Positions 8,141 through 17,031 of a stretch of DNA of 57,083 nt are shown piece after piece. Origin of the DNA: Shewanella abyssi (GTDB taxonomy: Bacteria; Pseudomonadota; Gammaproteobacteria; Enterobacterales; Shewanellaceae). The position numbers and the translations under genes are program-made. The stretch spans positions 1 through 57,083 of the forward strand of contig NZ_JAKIKR010000031.1 of the NCBI RefSeq assembly GCF_023284025.1, in the 5' to 3' direction. Positions within the stretch are counted from its first letter, which is position 1, and the number at the start of each line of letters is the position of its first letter. The notes beneath the pieces are model-generated. The model was not told where the DNA came from. It saw nothing but the letters and a program-made list of their open reading frames with translations, and ran no database searches.

Positions 8141-8878
8141 TTAAAAACCTAAACTCGAAAGCAGATCGTCAACTTCATCTTGACCCGTCACAACATCATG
8201 ACGTTTTTCTGCATTCATAATAGGACCTTCGGCTTCAACATCTAGCAAGGGTGTGCTTGCTGCAATGGATGCAGGCTGCTCACCAAAGACCGTCAACATA
8301 GACACTAAACTGGTCTCAACTTCTCTGACGAGTTCAATCACTCGACGGATCATTTGCCCCGTTAGGTCTTGGAAGTCTTGTGCTAGCAATATTTGATTAA
8401 GAAGTTCTTTAACTCGGTTTGCGTCCGATTCGCTTCTTTCTACAAATTGCTGAATATTATGGCACAGTGCTTTAAATTCAGTTAAAGGCAGTTCACGGCG
8501 CATGAGTTTACCCCATGCTGGTTTCACCGCTTGAATATTATCGCTTAGTGCATTTGCTAAAGGTAAACACTCTTCAACCGCATCCATAGTCTTATTAGCC
8601 GCTTGCTCCGTCATATCAATAACGTAGGTTAAGCGCTCTTCGGCATCTGGAATTTCGGTATTGGCTAGCTCTACCAAGCGGTTATCCACTTGAAAGTCAA
8701 CTATTGCACTGTGAAGCTGGCGCGTTAAACGACCCACTTCATCAAAGAGTTCTTTTTGAATAGGTGAAGCAATTTCTCTCACCAATTCATCGGCTTGTGC
8801 TTGCTCGCCATCGCGAAGTAACGCGACGAGGCTCTCAGCTTGCTCGAGAGTAATGAGCCCTGAAGTATCTTGCTGCAT
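8141..8878 (-). CDS. cheZ: CheY-P phosphatase CheZ
   Basis: CheZ dephosphorylates CheY-P and so ends the switching signal. The 245-residue protein is mostly helical. The catalytic signature QDFQDLTGQMI is intact; by alignment with the E. coli enzyme, D171 and Q175 are the active residues. The extreme C-terminus (EVDDLLSSLGF) is the typical CheY-binding tail, separated from the bundle by a variable linker. It lies 13 bp downstream of cheY and 13 bp upstream of cheA in the same direction. Confidence 0.98.
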   Translation of the reverse strand: MQQDTSGLITLEQAESLVALLRDGEQAQADELVREIASPIQKELFDEVGRLTRQLHSAIVDFQVDNRLVELANTEIPDAEERLTYVIDMTEQAANKTMDAVEECLPLANALSDNIQAVKPAWGKLMRRELPLTEFKALCHNIQQFVERSESDANRVKELLNQILLAQDFQDLTGQMIRRVIELVREVETSLVSMLTVFGEQPASIAASTPLLDVEAEGPIMNAEKRHDVVTGQDEVDDLLSSLGF

Positions 8879-8891
8879 TGCTCATCCCTGC

Positions 8892-9275
8892 TTAGCCTAA
8901 TCGCTCGAAAATTTTCTCTAACTTTTCTTTTAGCGTTGCTGCGGTAAACGGTTTGACTACGTAACCATTAACGCCAGCTTGCGCGGCAGCAATAATCTGC
9001 TCACGTTTAGCTTCCGCTGTTACCATCAGCACAGGCAGATGCTTTAGATTATCATCGGCACGAATCGCCTTTAATAAATCAATACCTTGCATTCCAGGCA
9101 TGTTCCAGTCGGTGACGACAAAATCAAAATCGCCCTTCTGTAACATAGGTAAAGCTGTCGAACCATCGTCTGCTTCTTGAGTGTTGTTGAATCCCAAGTC
9201 TCGCAACAAGTTCTTGATGATACGTCTCATTGTTGAAAAGTCATCAACAACAAGAATCTTCATATTCTTGTCCAA
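8892..9275 (-). CDS. cheY: Chemotaxis response regulator CheY
   Basis: CheY-P binds FliM to change flagellar rotation. It is a single receiver domain of about 127 residues. It has the acidic pair DD in [10 protein letters not shown], the phospho-acceptor D in VVTDWNMPG (D56 from the start chosen here), Thr in MVTAEA and the conserved Lys in VVKPF. I favour the TTG at 9275 (protein starting MDKNMKIL). GGAGG lies 5 nt upstream of it, and the next upstream start, GTG at 9287, overlaps that ribosome site. An ATG at 9263 is a third option. Confidence 0.97.
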   Translation of the reverse strand: MDKNMKILVVDDFSTMRRIIKNLLRDLGFNNTQEADDGSTALPMLQKGDFDFVVTDWNMPGMQGIDLLKAIRADDNLKHLPVLMVTAEAKREQIIAAAQAGVNGYVVKPFTAATLKEKLEKIFERLG

Positions 9276-9316
9276 GGTTTCCTCCACGGAGCTTAATTTT
9301 TAGTGTTCGTTTATTG

Positions 9317-10036
9317 TTATGTTTGCGTCCAGTGCTTGAGTTTACCTTTGAGTCTTAGCATCGCCTGACTATGGATCTGGCTGACTCTAGACTCACTGAC
9401 CTCAAGAATGGCCCCAATCTCTTTTAAATTTAGCGCTTCATCGTAATACAGTGACAATACCAGAGCATCTCGCTCTGGTAATAGCTTTATTCCCGCCACT
9501 AATGCTGAATGAAATTCGACTTTAGCTAACGATTCATAAGCAACGTCATCATGGTTACCGTCGTGATTAACCACATCAACAGCAACCCCTAGGTCTTCTA
9601 TCCCAACAACTTTACCCACAGACACATCATTTAAAATGCTGTAGTAGTCGTCGAGCGACATCTCTAGTCGCTCAGCAATCTCTGGATCCCGTGCATCACG
9701 ACCAAGCTCTTGCCCAAGTTCATCAATCACTTGTGCAACGCGGCGTTGATTACGATGTACCGATCTGGGTACCCAATCGCCACGTCTTATCTCATCTAAC
9801 ATAGAGCCACGAATTCTGATCCCAGCAAAGGTTTCAAATTTCGCGCCTTTAGTACCATCAAACTTCGATGACGCCTCTAACAGCCCCATCATACCCGCTT
9901 GCAGCAAATCATCTAGCTGCACTGACGCCGGTAAGCGCGCCAATAAGTGATGGGCAATTCTTTTAACTAGCGGTGCATACTGTTCAACGATAGAGGTCTT
10001 ATTATCAAAACGAGTATACGCGGCCGCTTTATTCAC
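9317..10036 (-). CDS. fliA: Flagellar sigma factor FliA (sigma-28)
   Basis: FliA directs RNA polymerase to late flagellar and chemotaxis promoters and is held inactive by FlgM until the hook is complete. The 239-residue protein shows sigma region 2 (DLLQAGMMGLLEASSKFD ... RIRGSMLDEIRRGDWVPRSV), region 3, and a region 4 helix-turn-helix (LNLKEIGAILEVSESRVSQI). It starts with a GTG that overlaps the flhG stop by 8 bp, with AGAGGA as ribosome site. FliA-type promoters are found in this window upstream of flgM, both flagellins and cheW. Confidence 0.98.
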   Translation of the reverse strand: MNKAAAYTRFDNKTSIVEQYAPLVKRIAHHLLARLPASVQLDDLLQAGMMGLLEASSKFDGTKGAKFETFAGIRIRGSMLDEIRRGDWVPRSVHRNQRRVAQVIDELGQELGRDARDPEIAERLEMSLDDYYSILNDVSVGKVVGIEDLGVAVDVVNHDGNHDDVAYESLAKVEFHSALVAGIKLLPERDALVLSLYYDEALNLKEIGAILEVSESRVSQIHSQAMLRLKGKLKHWTQT

Positions 10037-10928
10037 CAGAATTATCCTCTTGATAACTAGGACGTTGCACTAATCGTTCAACAAAGAACTCCAAGTGTCC
10101 ACCTGGTTGAGAGGGGATAGGCCAGCTGAGTATTTTATTCGCCAGTCCATGGTAAGCAATGGCCGCTGGAGACTTAGGAAACATCTCTACAATCAACTTT
10201 TGCTTTCTAACAGACTTACGTAAATTCTCATCGAAAGGTACGGTTGCAACCAGCTCTAATGCAACATCAAGAAATCTATCCGTTACTTTACTCAGCTTGG
10301 CGAATAGCTCCATCCCTTCCCGTAAACTACGCACCATATTGGCGACAATCTTAAAACGGAACACACCATGTTCACGGCTCAAAATTTTAATCAATGCGTA
10401 AGCATCGGTAATCGACGTAGGTTCATCACAAACCACAATTAATACATCTTGTGATGCACGAGAAAAACTCAGCACCATATCCGAAATACCGGCTGCTGTA
10501 TCCACGATTAAGATGTCAAACTGGGTTCTCATTTCACTAAATGCACGAATAAGACCTGCATGTTGTGCCTGAGTCAGCTCGACCATCGATTGCGTGCCAG
10601 ACGTCGCTGGAATGATCCCAATGCCCTTTGGTCCTCTTAAGATGACATCATCTAATTCGGCATCTCCAGACAAAACATGAGATAAATTTTTATCGGCGCG
10701 CAATCCTAGCATCACATCGACGTTCGCTAGGCCCAGATCCGCGTCCAAAACCAGTACCCGTTTGCCTTTCTCGGCTAACGCGACAGCAGTGTTAATAGAC
10801 ACGCTGGTTTTACCAACGCCACCTTTACCACCTGATACGGCGATAACTTTTACTTTTTCATTATTTGGCTGATTCATCATACGTAAACCGCTTGCTTGAT
10901 CGGGAGTCATGTTTTCACTCAAATGCAT
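10029..10928 (-). CDS. flhG: Flagellar number regulator FlhG (FleN), MinD-like ATPase
   Basis: FlhG limits flagellum number, stimulates the GTPase FlhF and restrains the FlrA/FleQ regulator. The 299-residue protein has a deviant Walker A (SGGKGGVGKTS, about residues 32-42), LVLDADLGLANVDVMLG, and LIVDTAAGISD. The N-terminal DQASGLR matches the DQAxxLR activator motif that contacts FlhF. Two starts are possible: ATG 10928, used here and overlapping flhF by 14 bp, or ATG 10910. The C-terminal membrane-targeting helix region is present. Confidence 0.96.
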   Translation of the reverse strand: MHLSENMTPDQASGLRMMNQPNNEKVKVIAVSGGKGGVGKTSVSINTAVALAEKGKRVLVLDADLGLANVDVMLGLRADKNLSHVLSGDAELDDVILRGPKGIGIIPATSGTQSMVELTQAQHAGLIRAFSEMRTQFDILIVDTAAGISDMVLSFSRASQDVLIVVCDEPTSITDAYALIKILSREHGVFRFKIVANMVRSLREGMELFAKLSKVTDRFLDVALELVATVPFDENLRKSVRKQKLIVEMFPKSPAAIAYHGLANKILSWPIPSQPGGHLEFFVERLVQRPSYQEDNSGE

Positions 10929-12315
10929 AGGTCATCTCGTGTGACCGTTCACTATTCTGTAATGGTTCTAATTGTTCGTTATCTAACACCGCTAATGCTC
11001 GATTGGCTAAAGCTAACGTGTCAGCCACTTGGATATCTTCAGGAACGCGTTGTCCATCCGTCACATAACTTAAAGGTAACCCACTTTGAATCAATACACT
11101 TAGCGCTGGCGCCAATGACACTGATTCATCTAACTTCGTCAGTACCGCGCCTGAAAGCGGGATACGAGTAAACTGTTTTACAGCCTCTTCTAGTACTCGA
11201 CGCTGACCTGTAGCAGACATTACCAGATAACTACGAATAGGTATTCTGCTATTTGCAGTTAAATTATCAAGTTGTTGGAACAAGCGTAGATCTCGCTGCC
11301 CCATGCCTGCTGTATCAATCAAAACCAACTTACGATTCCTAAACTGATACAAAATCTGTTCTAACTCATTAAAATCATGAGCCTGCTTAACGGGGCACCC
11401 CATTATTTTGCCATAAGTTGCCAATTGCTCAAAGGCTCCAATGCGATAATGGTCGGTTGTTATCAATGCGACTTGATCTGAGCCATGATGCGCAGCAAAT
11501 CTGGCCGCTAATTTGGCAACCGTGGTGGTTTTTCCCACCCCTGTTGGACCCACAAAGGCGACCACACCACCTTGACGCACAATATCGTCACCTTGATTGT
11601 CGAGTAAATTGGCTAAACTGCGTGGCAAGGAAGCAACCAGTTCTGCCGGGCCATAATGTTCACTCAAACTCGACAACTTTTTGGCGATGGCTGGCGAAAA
11701 CTCAGCCTCAAGCAGTTTGCTTTCTAACATCGCACCCACGGGGTCGATACGTTTCTTTTGTTCAGACATCAAGGTGCTGACTTGATGAGTCAATAAACTA
11801 CGGATTGACGCCAACTCCTCCTTCATCGCCTCCATTTCAGCACTGTTATTTTGCTTGTGTGGGCTAAAACTGTCTGGCGCTCTGTTAGGCGTAAATTCAG
11901 CTTTAGCCGCTTGCTTGGTTTGTGGTACCTGTGCTTGCAAGCCCTTAGCCCATTGAGGCATATCGAGCTCGTCGCTGCGCGTTGCCGATGTGTGCTGGCT
12001 GAGGCGGCTTTGTTGGCGCTCAAGTAATGCTTGTAGTGAATCAGGTGCTGGCGTTGTTTTAGCGCGAGTTTCTGTCTTCACATTGGCACGCGACCCTAGG
12101 GTGACTTTTTCATCGCTAAGGTCAGTAAAGGCTGCTGGTGACGGCGCTGCAGCTGGGATCTGTGGTTTTGGATCGTCATAATCCACCGCCGCAACAATTT
12201 CAATCCCGCCAGTCACTTTCTTATTCGACATGATGACAGCGTCTGAGCCCAAAGTTTCTTTGACTTGGGCTAGGGCCGAGCGCATATCTTTTGCTAAAAA
12301 TCTCTTAATCTTCAA
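10915..12315 (-). CDS. flhF: Polar flagellar placement GTPase FlhF
   Basis: FlhF is an SRP-family GTPase that marks the pole for flagellar assembly. The 466-residue protein has the usual basic N-terminus (MKIKRFLAKDMRSALAQVKETLG) and a long variable linker (about 50-160). The NG domain carries a P-loop GPTGVGKTTT (256-265), DTAGMGQRD as G3 and TKLDE as G4. It sits between flhA (11 bp upstream) and flhG (overlapping) in the order common to polar flagellates. Confidence 0.98.
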   Translation of the reverse strand: MKIKRFLAKDMRSALAQVKETLGSDAVIMSNKKVTGGIEIVAAVDYDDPKPQIPAAAPSPAAFTDLSDEKVTLGSRANVKTETRAKTTPAPDSLQALLERQQSRLSQHTSATRSDELDMPQWAKGLQAQVPQTKQAAKAEFTPNRAPDSFSPHKQNNSAEMEAMKEELASIRSLLTHQVSTLMSEQKKRIDPVGAMLESKLLEAEFSPAIAKKLSSLSEHYGPAELVASLPRSLANLLDNQGDDIVRQGGVVAFVGPTGVGKTTTVAKLAARFAAHHGSDQVALITTDHYRIGAFEQLATYGKIMGCPVKQAHDFNELEQILYQFRNRKLVLIDTAGMGQRDLRLFQQLDNLTANSRIPIRSYLVMSATGQRRVLEEAVKQFTRIPLSGAVLTKLDESVSLAPALSVLIQSGLPLSYVTDGQRVPEDIQVADTLALANRALAVLDNEQLEPLQNSERSHEMTYAFE

Positions 12316-12326
12316 TTATTCGCCCT

Positions 12327-14426
12327 CTACTGCCCAACAGCGGATACGATGCGTATCTGTTTTTCATCAGGAACCTCTTGGTAGGAGATCACCCTCAGAT
12401 TTGGAATCGTATGCTTAACAAATCTCGACAACGTTGAACGTAGCATGCCGGATGTGAGTAATATTGCTGGTTGGCCGACCATTTCTTGCCGCTGTGTGGC
12501 ATCAACCAATGACTTCTGCATACGCTCTGCGAGGCTTGGTTCTATATTAGGACCGTCGCCTCCCGTCGCTTGCATAGACTGATGCAACATCTGTTCCAAC
12601 TCTGGCGCCAAAGTAATGACAGGGATCTCTAATTCAGGTCCGCTGATCTCTTGTATGATCATTCTCTTTAACGCTATTCGCACGGCGGCGGTAAGCACTT
12701 CGGTATCAGCACTCTTTGGTCCGTACTCTAATAATGTTTGTACTATGGTCTTCATGTCTCGAATCGACACACCTTCGTTAAGTAAGTTTTGCATCACCTT
12801 AACCACGGTACCCAGCGGCATAACATCGGGAATAAAGCCATCAACCAACTTGGGCGCATTTTTAGCTAACATATCCAGTAACTGCTGAACCTCTTCATAG
12901 CCCAGTAATTTAGACGCGTTATTGGTGAGCAGTTGGCTGATGTGAGTGGCCACTACCGTGGCAGAGTCGACAACGGTATAGCCTAAGGTCTGCGCATGTT
13001 CTCTAAGCTCAGGTGCAATCCATACCGCTTCTAAACCAAAGGCAGGATCGGTGGTTTCAATACCATCAAGCTTGCCAAACACCTGTCCGGGGTTAATCGC
13101 CAGCTCGCAATCGTGGCGAATTTCGCCTTCACCCGAAGACACCCCCATTAACGAGATCCGATAAGCATTGGGTGATAAATCCAAGTTGTCGCGAATATGC
13201 ACAGCAGGGACTAAGAAACCTAACTCTTGCGATAATTTTTTGCGCACGCCTTTAATTCTGCCCAGTAGCTCGCCGCCCTGACCTTTGTCCACCAAGGGGA
13301 TTAACCGATAACCCACTTCAAGACCTATGGTGTCAACATGTTGAACATCATCCCAACTTAACTCTTTAGGTTGAGTATCACGCTTCTCAACCGGGCCTGA
13401 TTTTGCCAGTTCCAATGCCCGTTCGCGGTCTGTCGCTTTCTTTTTGTTAATCAAATAAGCAGAACCGCCAGCAATAGCGGCAAGCGATATAAAGACAAAA
13501 TGTGGCATTCCAGGCACGATACCCATCACAAACATAACCGCGGCGGCAATGGCCAGTGCTTTGGGGCTGTCAAACATCTGGCTCATCATCATATCGCCCA
13601 TATCGCCCGATTCATTCTGGCGAGTCACCATTAAGGCAGCGGCAATTGACAACAAAAGACCAGGGATTTGCGCAACGAGGCCGTCACCAATGGTCAGCAG
13701 TGTATAAATTTCGATGGCATCTGAAAAACTGAGGCCGTGCTGAGCCATACCGATAACAAAACCGCCGAGGATATTGATCACCAGAATCAATATGCCGGCA
13801 ATCGCATCACCCTTTACAAATTTTGACGCACCATCCATCGCACCATAAAAATCGGCTTCACGGGTCACTTCGGCGCGTCTTGTACGTGCTTCTTCTTGGC
13901 TTAACAGGCCGGCATTGAGGTCGGCATCAATCGCCATCTGCTTACCTGGCATCGCATCAAGCGTAAAGCGAGCACTAACTTCAGAGATACGACCAGCACC
14001 CTTGGTCACAACCGCGAAGTTAATGATAATTAGAATTAAAAACACCACTAGACCGACGGCATAGTTGCCACCGATCACCACCGAGCCAAAGGCTTCAATC
14101 ACTTTACCCGCGGCATCACCACCATTGTGGCCCTCGAGTAACACCACTCGAGTAGAGGCTACGTTAAGTGCCAGTCGCAGCAGTGTGGCGATGAGGAGGA
14201 CGGTAGGGAAGGCAGCAAAATCCAGTGGCCGGTCACTATAAATAGCCACAAGTAACACCACTAAGGCGAGTGCAATGTTAAAGGCAAACAGAATATCCAG
14301 CAGAAAGGCAGGCATGGGCAAAGTGATCATAGCCAGGGCGGCTAAAACCAATATGGGAGTACCCAATCCTTTAAATTGTGCGGGCTTTAATTGTTTTAAT
14401 TGCCCTAAACTTGCTTTAAGTTCCAT
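12327..14426 (-). CDS. flhA: Flagellar export gate protein FlhA
   Basis: FlhA is the large export-gate component of the flagellar type III secretion system. The 699-residue protein has about eight membrane helices in its first 320 residues, with the FHIPEP-family signature RFTLDAMPGKQMAIDADL (153-170). The cytoplasmic C-terminal domain receives chaperone-substrate complexes. Length and motifs are normal. It is the first gene after a 271-bp gap containing a sigma-54 promoter, so it should head the flhA-flhF-flhG-fliA-cheYZAB-parCP unit. Confidence 0.98.
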   Translation of the reverse strand: MELKASLGQLKQLKPAQFKGLGTPILVLAALAMITLPMPAFLLDILFAFNIALALVVLLVAIYSDRPLDFAAFPTVLLIATLLRLALNVASTRVVLLEGHNGGDAAGKVIEAFGSVVIGGNYAVGLVVFLILIIINFAVVTKGAGRISEVSARFTLDAMPGKQMAIDADLNAGLLSQEEARTRRAEVTREADFYGAMDGASKFVKGDAIAGILILVINILGGFVIGMAQHGLSFSDAIEIYTLLTIGDGLVAQIPGLLLSIAAALMVTRQNESGDMGDMMMSQMFDSPKALAIAAAVMFVMGIVPGMPHFVFISLAAIAGGSAYLINKKKATDRERALELAKSGPVEKRDTQPKELSWDDVQHVDTIGLEVGYRLIPLVDKGQGGELLGRIKGVRKKLSQELGFLVPAVHIRDNLDLSPNAYRISLMGVSSGEGEIRHDCELAINPGQVFGKLDGIETTDPAFGLEAVWIAPELREHAQTLGYTVVDSATVVATHISQLLTNNASKLLGYEEVQQLLDMLAKNAPKLVDGFIPDVMPLGTVVKVMQNLLNEGVSIRDMKTIVQTLLEYGPKSADTEVLTAAVRIALKRMIIQEISGPELEIPVITLAPELEQMLHQSMQATGGDGPNIEPSLAERMQKSLVDATQRQEMVGQPAILLTSGMLRSTLSRFVKHTIPNLRVISYQEVPDEKQIRIVSAVGQ

Positions 14427-14435
14427 TCACCCTGA

Positions 14436-14449
14436 GTCCAATCTTTGAC
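14436..14449 (-). promoter_or_regulatory. FlrA/FleQ-box-like motif in the flhA leader
   Basis: GTCCAATCTTTGAC has the 14-nt GTC-N8-GAC form of the Pseudomonas FleQ box. It lies between the sigma-54 core and the flhA ATG, roughly +5 to +18. FlrA is the FleQ homologue and is encoded in this window. Binding is inferred. Confidence 0.45.
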
Positions 14450-14464
14450 GCTTGTTAGCTGTAC

Positions 14465-14480
14465 TGCAAAATCAGTACCA
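14465..14480 (-). promoter_or_regulatory. Sigma-54 promoter of flhA
   Basis: The minus strand reads TGGTACTGATTTTGCA, with GG and GC exactly 10 nt apart. It lies 39 bp upstream of the flhA ATG. It fits FlrA-dependent class II expression of flhA known in Vibrio. Confidence 0.78.
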
Positions 14481-14697
14481 ATAGTAGAAAAAATAAAATA
14501 AACAAGCTCAATCTGCTCACATCGTAGAGCGTCGGACACTATAACCTGAAACCAATAACCAAAGAATGGATAGCTAAACAACTGACTGTTTTTCATACTG
14601 TATAATGCAATAAATGCGAACTAGCGACAAACGGTACGCCACAATCCCCTAATCAAGACTAGGCAAATATTTTTAGACACTGAGTCGATACGCTAGC

Positions 14698-15831
14698 TTA
14701 GTGTTTTAACTCATCGGGAATGGGCTGTTTTGTCGGGACGGCATTGGGGCGTCGCCCTTTACCTTTTTGGAATTGTCGCAGCTGAAATACATAGGCAAGC
14801 ACCTGAGCGACGGCGGTAAATAGCCCTTCGGGGATCTCTTGGTCGATTTTCGTAGTATGGTAAATAGCACGGGCTAACGGCGCGGCAGTCACAATCGCTA
14901 CATCATGCTCGCGGGCTATTTCACGGATCTTAAATGCCACCTCATCGACCCCTTTAGCCACCACAAAAGGCGCGGTAGATTTAGCCGCATCATATTTAAC
15001 GGCTACGGCGTAATGTTCGGGGTTAACCACAATGACATCGGCATTGGGCACCTCCCCCATCATGCGTCGCTGAGCCATCTCTTGCTGCAACTGACGGATA
15101 CGGCCCTTAACCTCTGGTTTACCTTCGGTATCCTTATATTCGTCTTTCACCTCTTGCTTGGTCATCTTCAACTCTTTGCTGTGATTCCAAATTTGATAGG
15201 GAACATCGATGGCAACGATTAAGAATGTTGATGCGCACAGTAAGATGAAAATCCACGAGACGAGATCAAGAGCATGATAGATATTACCGGGCAGGTGATC
15301 CTGCGACAGCATCAAAATATCATCGAGATAGATGTTAAGCACTGAATAAGCCGTTATCGCCACCACAGAGAACTTAGCAATACCTTTGGTCAGTTCCACC
15401 ACAGCTTGCACACCGAACATGCGTTTTAAGCCTTTAGCTGGGTTCATTTTACTGGATTTTGGCATGCAGGCTTTGCCAGAAAAAGACATGCCCCCGAGCG
15501 CGATGTTACCCACGAAAGCAATGAGAGCGAGAAAGGCGATAAACCCCAACAGCGGTGCCGCTAACTCGTTACCGACCATGCTCCAAATATTCATCATCTG
15601 CCGGGTGTCAAAAATCTCCTCGCGGGTCATGACAAACAAGTTGATCATAATAGTGTGCAACGCCTTGGCAATGCTGGGGCCAGTCATGACTAACCCTACC
15701 GAAGCCGCAATAAGCACCGCGGAGGTGCCTAAATCTTTGGAGCGTGCAACCTGCCCTTTGTCTTTGGCCTGTTGCAACTTTCTGGAGGTTGCTTGCTCGG
15801 TTTTTTCTTGACTGCTGTCATTCTCAGCCAT
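14698..15831 (-). CDS. flhB: Flagellar export switch protein FlhB
   Basis: FlhB controls the change of export specificity from rod/hook to filament proteins. The protein has 377 residues from the ATG at 15831, which shares one base with the fliR stop (TAATG). A longer frame runs into fliR and is not preferred. There are four membrane helices in the N-terminal half and a cytoplasmic domain after about residue 215. The autocleavage site, normally N-P-T-H, reads N270-P271-E272-H273 (VVNPEHYAVA). The Asn-Pro bond and His are kept, but Thr is Glu. A 271-bp gap and a new promoter separate it from flhA. Confidence 0.97.
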   Translation of the reverse strand: MAENDSSQEKTEQATSRKLQQAKDKGQVARSKDLGTSAVLIAASVGLVMTGPSIAKALHTIMINLFVMTREEIFDTRQMMNIWSMVGNELAAPLLGFIAFLALIAFVGNIALGGMSFSGKACMPKSSKMNPAKGLKRMFGVQAVVELTKGIAKFSVVAITAYSVLNIYLDDILMLSQDHLPGNIYHALDLVSWIFILLCASTFLIVAIDVPYQIWNHSKELKMTKQEVKDEYKDTEGKPEVKGRIRQLQQEMAQRRMMGEVPNADVIVVNPEHYAVAVKYDAAKSTAPFVVAKGVDEVAFKIREIAREHDVAIVTAAPLARAIYHTTKIDQEIPEGLFTAVAQVLAYVFQLRQFQKGKGRRPNAVPTKQPIPDELKH

Positions 15832-16631
15832 TAATAAAGCCCGCCATCCAAAGTACACTGTAGCTCGAGTACGTTACACAGCAAGATCTGCGTTTCACGC
15901 CATACCTCACCGAAATGAGCCATGATCGGCGTCAACGTAAGCCATAGAATAAACAGGCCACTGACCATGGTGACAGGGAAACCAATGGAGAAGATGTTCA
16001 ACTGGGGGGAGGCGCGTGTCATTACCCCAAATGAGAGGTTAATGGTTAGCAGTGCCACAATCGCCGACAACGACATGGTTAACGCTGCGCCAAACATGTA
16101 GCCAACAAATTCGCTGAACAAGCGGTAACTGGATAGGCTAAGGCCCTCCATCGACACCGGAATGGAGTCAAAACTGGCCACCACCATTTTTATCAGCACT
16201 AGGTGCCCATCTACGGCGAGAAATATCAATGTCGTCAGTAGTAAGAAAAAGTTGGCGACTACCGGGGTTTGTTGACCGGAGCTGGGATCGATCATAGAGG
16301 CAAAACCCAAACTTGTTTGCATACCAATGATCTGCCCTGTTAATACAAAGGTTTGCATTAACAATAGAGTGGCAAAGCCCATCGACACGCCAATAATGAT
16401 CTGCTGAAACGTCACAAAAACGGCACTTAAGGAGAACAATTCAATATTAGGCATTGGCGGTAAAACAGGCACTATGGCGGCGGTAACCGCCAGTGATAAC
16501 ATTAATCTGACTCGAGATGGTGTGGTATTGGCACCAAAAACAGCCATCACCATAAACATGCTCGATATGCGTGTTAGTGGCCACATGTAGCCAGCAATTC
16601 CGCTCATGATAGTATCCAGTAAGATATCCAT
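15831..16631 (-). CDS. fliR: Flagellar export gate protein FliR
   Basis: FliR forms the core of the export gate with FliP and FliQ. The 266-residue membrane protein starts at ATG 16631 (MDILLDTIMSGIAGYMWP), the usual FliR N-terminus. A GTG at 16655 would add eight atypical residues. Several hydrophobic helices and the family motif near PSSGQQTPVVANFF are present. It overlaps flhB by one base and follows fliQ by about 67 bp. Confidence 0.96.
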   Translation of the reverse strand: MDILLDTIMSGIAGYMWPLTRISSMFMVMAVFGANTTPSRVRLMLSLAVTAAIVPVLPPMPNIELFSLSAVFVTFQQIIIGVSMGFATLLLMQTFVLTGQIIGMQTSLGFASMIDPSSGQQTPVVANFFLLLTTLIFLAVDGHLVLIKMVVASFDSIPVSMEGLSLSSYRLFSEFVGYMFGAALTMSLSAIVALLTINLSFGVMTRASPQLNIFSIGFPVTMVSGLFILWLTLTPIMAHFGEVWRETQILLCNVLELQCTLDGGLY

Positions 16632-16698
16632 CGTTACAGCGCCGCATCTTTGCACGAATAGAATGGCTCTTGGAGCGGTAGCCCCATGCAGTGCATCA

Positions 16699-16968
16699 CT
16701 AGCCGATAACCTGCGGGATCATATTTACCATCTGTAGAAAAAACTCCATCATGGTTTGCACCAGTAAATGGCCCATGAACATCAAGCCCAATAACGTCGT
16801 CAGTAGTCGCGGTAAGAAACTCAATGTTTGCTCGTTAATTGAAGTCGCCGCCTGAAAAACTGCCACAACCAAACCGACTATCAAACCTGGCACAATAATC
16901 ATCGAGACCATGGTGACAATAACGGCTAGCGCTTCACGAAAAATATCAATGAGGGCTTCTGGAGTCAT
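16699..16968 (-). CDS. fliQ: Flagellar export gate protein FliQ
   Basis: FliQ is a small two-helix export-gate subunit. The 89-residue protein has the typical start (MTPEALIDIFREALAVIV) and two membrane hairpin helices (about 14-38 and 52-76). Its ATG at 16968 follows GGAG. The region around this ATG is partly duplicated 56 bp upstream, creating a small reading frame that ends on the fliQ start codon (see 16965-17024). Confidence 0.97.
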   Translation of the reverse strand: MTPEALIDIFREALAVIVTMVSMIIVPGLIVGLVVAVFQAATSINEQTLSFLPRLLTTLLGLMFMGHLLVQTMMEFFLQMVNMIPQVIG

Positions 16969-17024
16969 AGCCTATCTCCAATAAACAAGCGAGAAACTGT
17001 GGCTGCTAACCTTTCAGGAGTCAT
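16965..17024 (-). CDS. Possible 19-codon leader ORF between fliP and fliQ
   Basis: The 14-nt word TAGGCTATGACTCC occurs twice: at the fliQ start and 56 bp upstream. The upstream copy opens a frame of 19 codons (MTPERLAATVSRLFIGDRL), starting 8 bp after the fliP stop. Its TGA overlaps the fliQ ATG as ATGA. It has no strong ribosome site of its own (TAGGTAGGC). It may couple fliQ translation to fliP, or may be a relic of a short tandem duplication. Confidence 0.3.
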   Translation of the reverse strand: MTPERLAATVSRLFIGDRL

Positions 17025-17031
17025 AGCCTAC

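Noticed and set aside
14405..14596. 63-codon minus-strand frame overlapping the flhA start
   Set aside because: It crosses the sigma-54 promoter of flhA and overlaps the flhA start in another frame, with no family resemblance.
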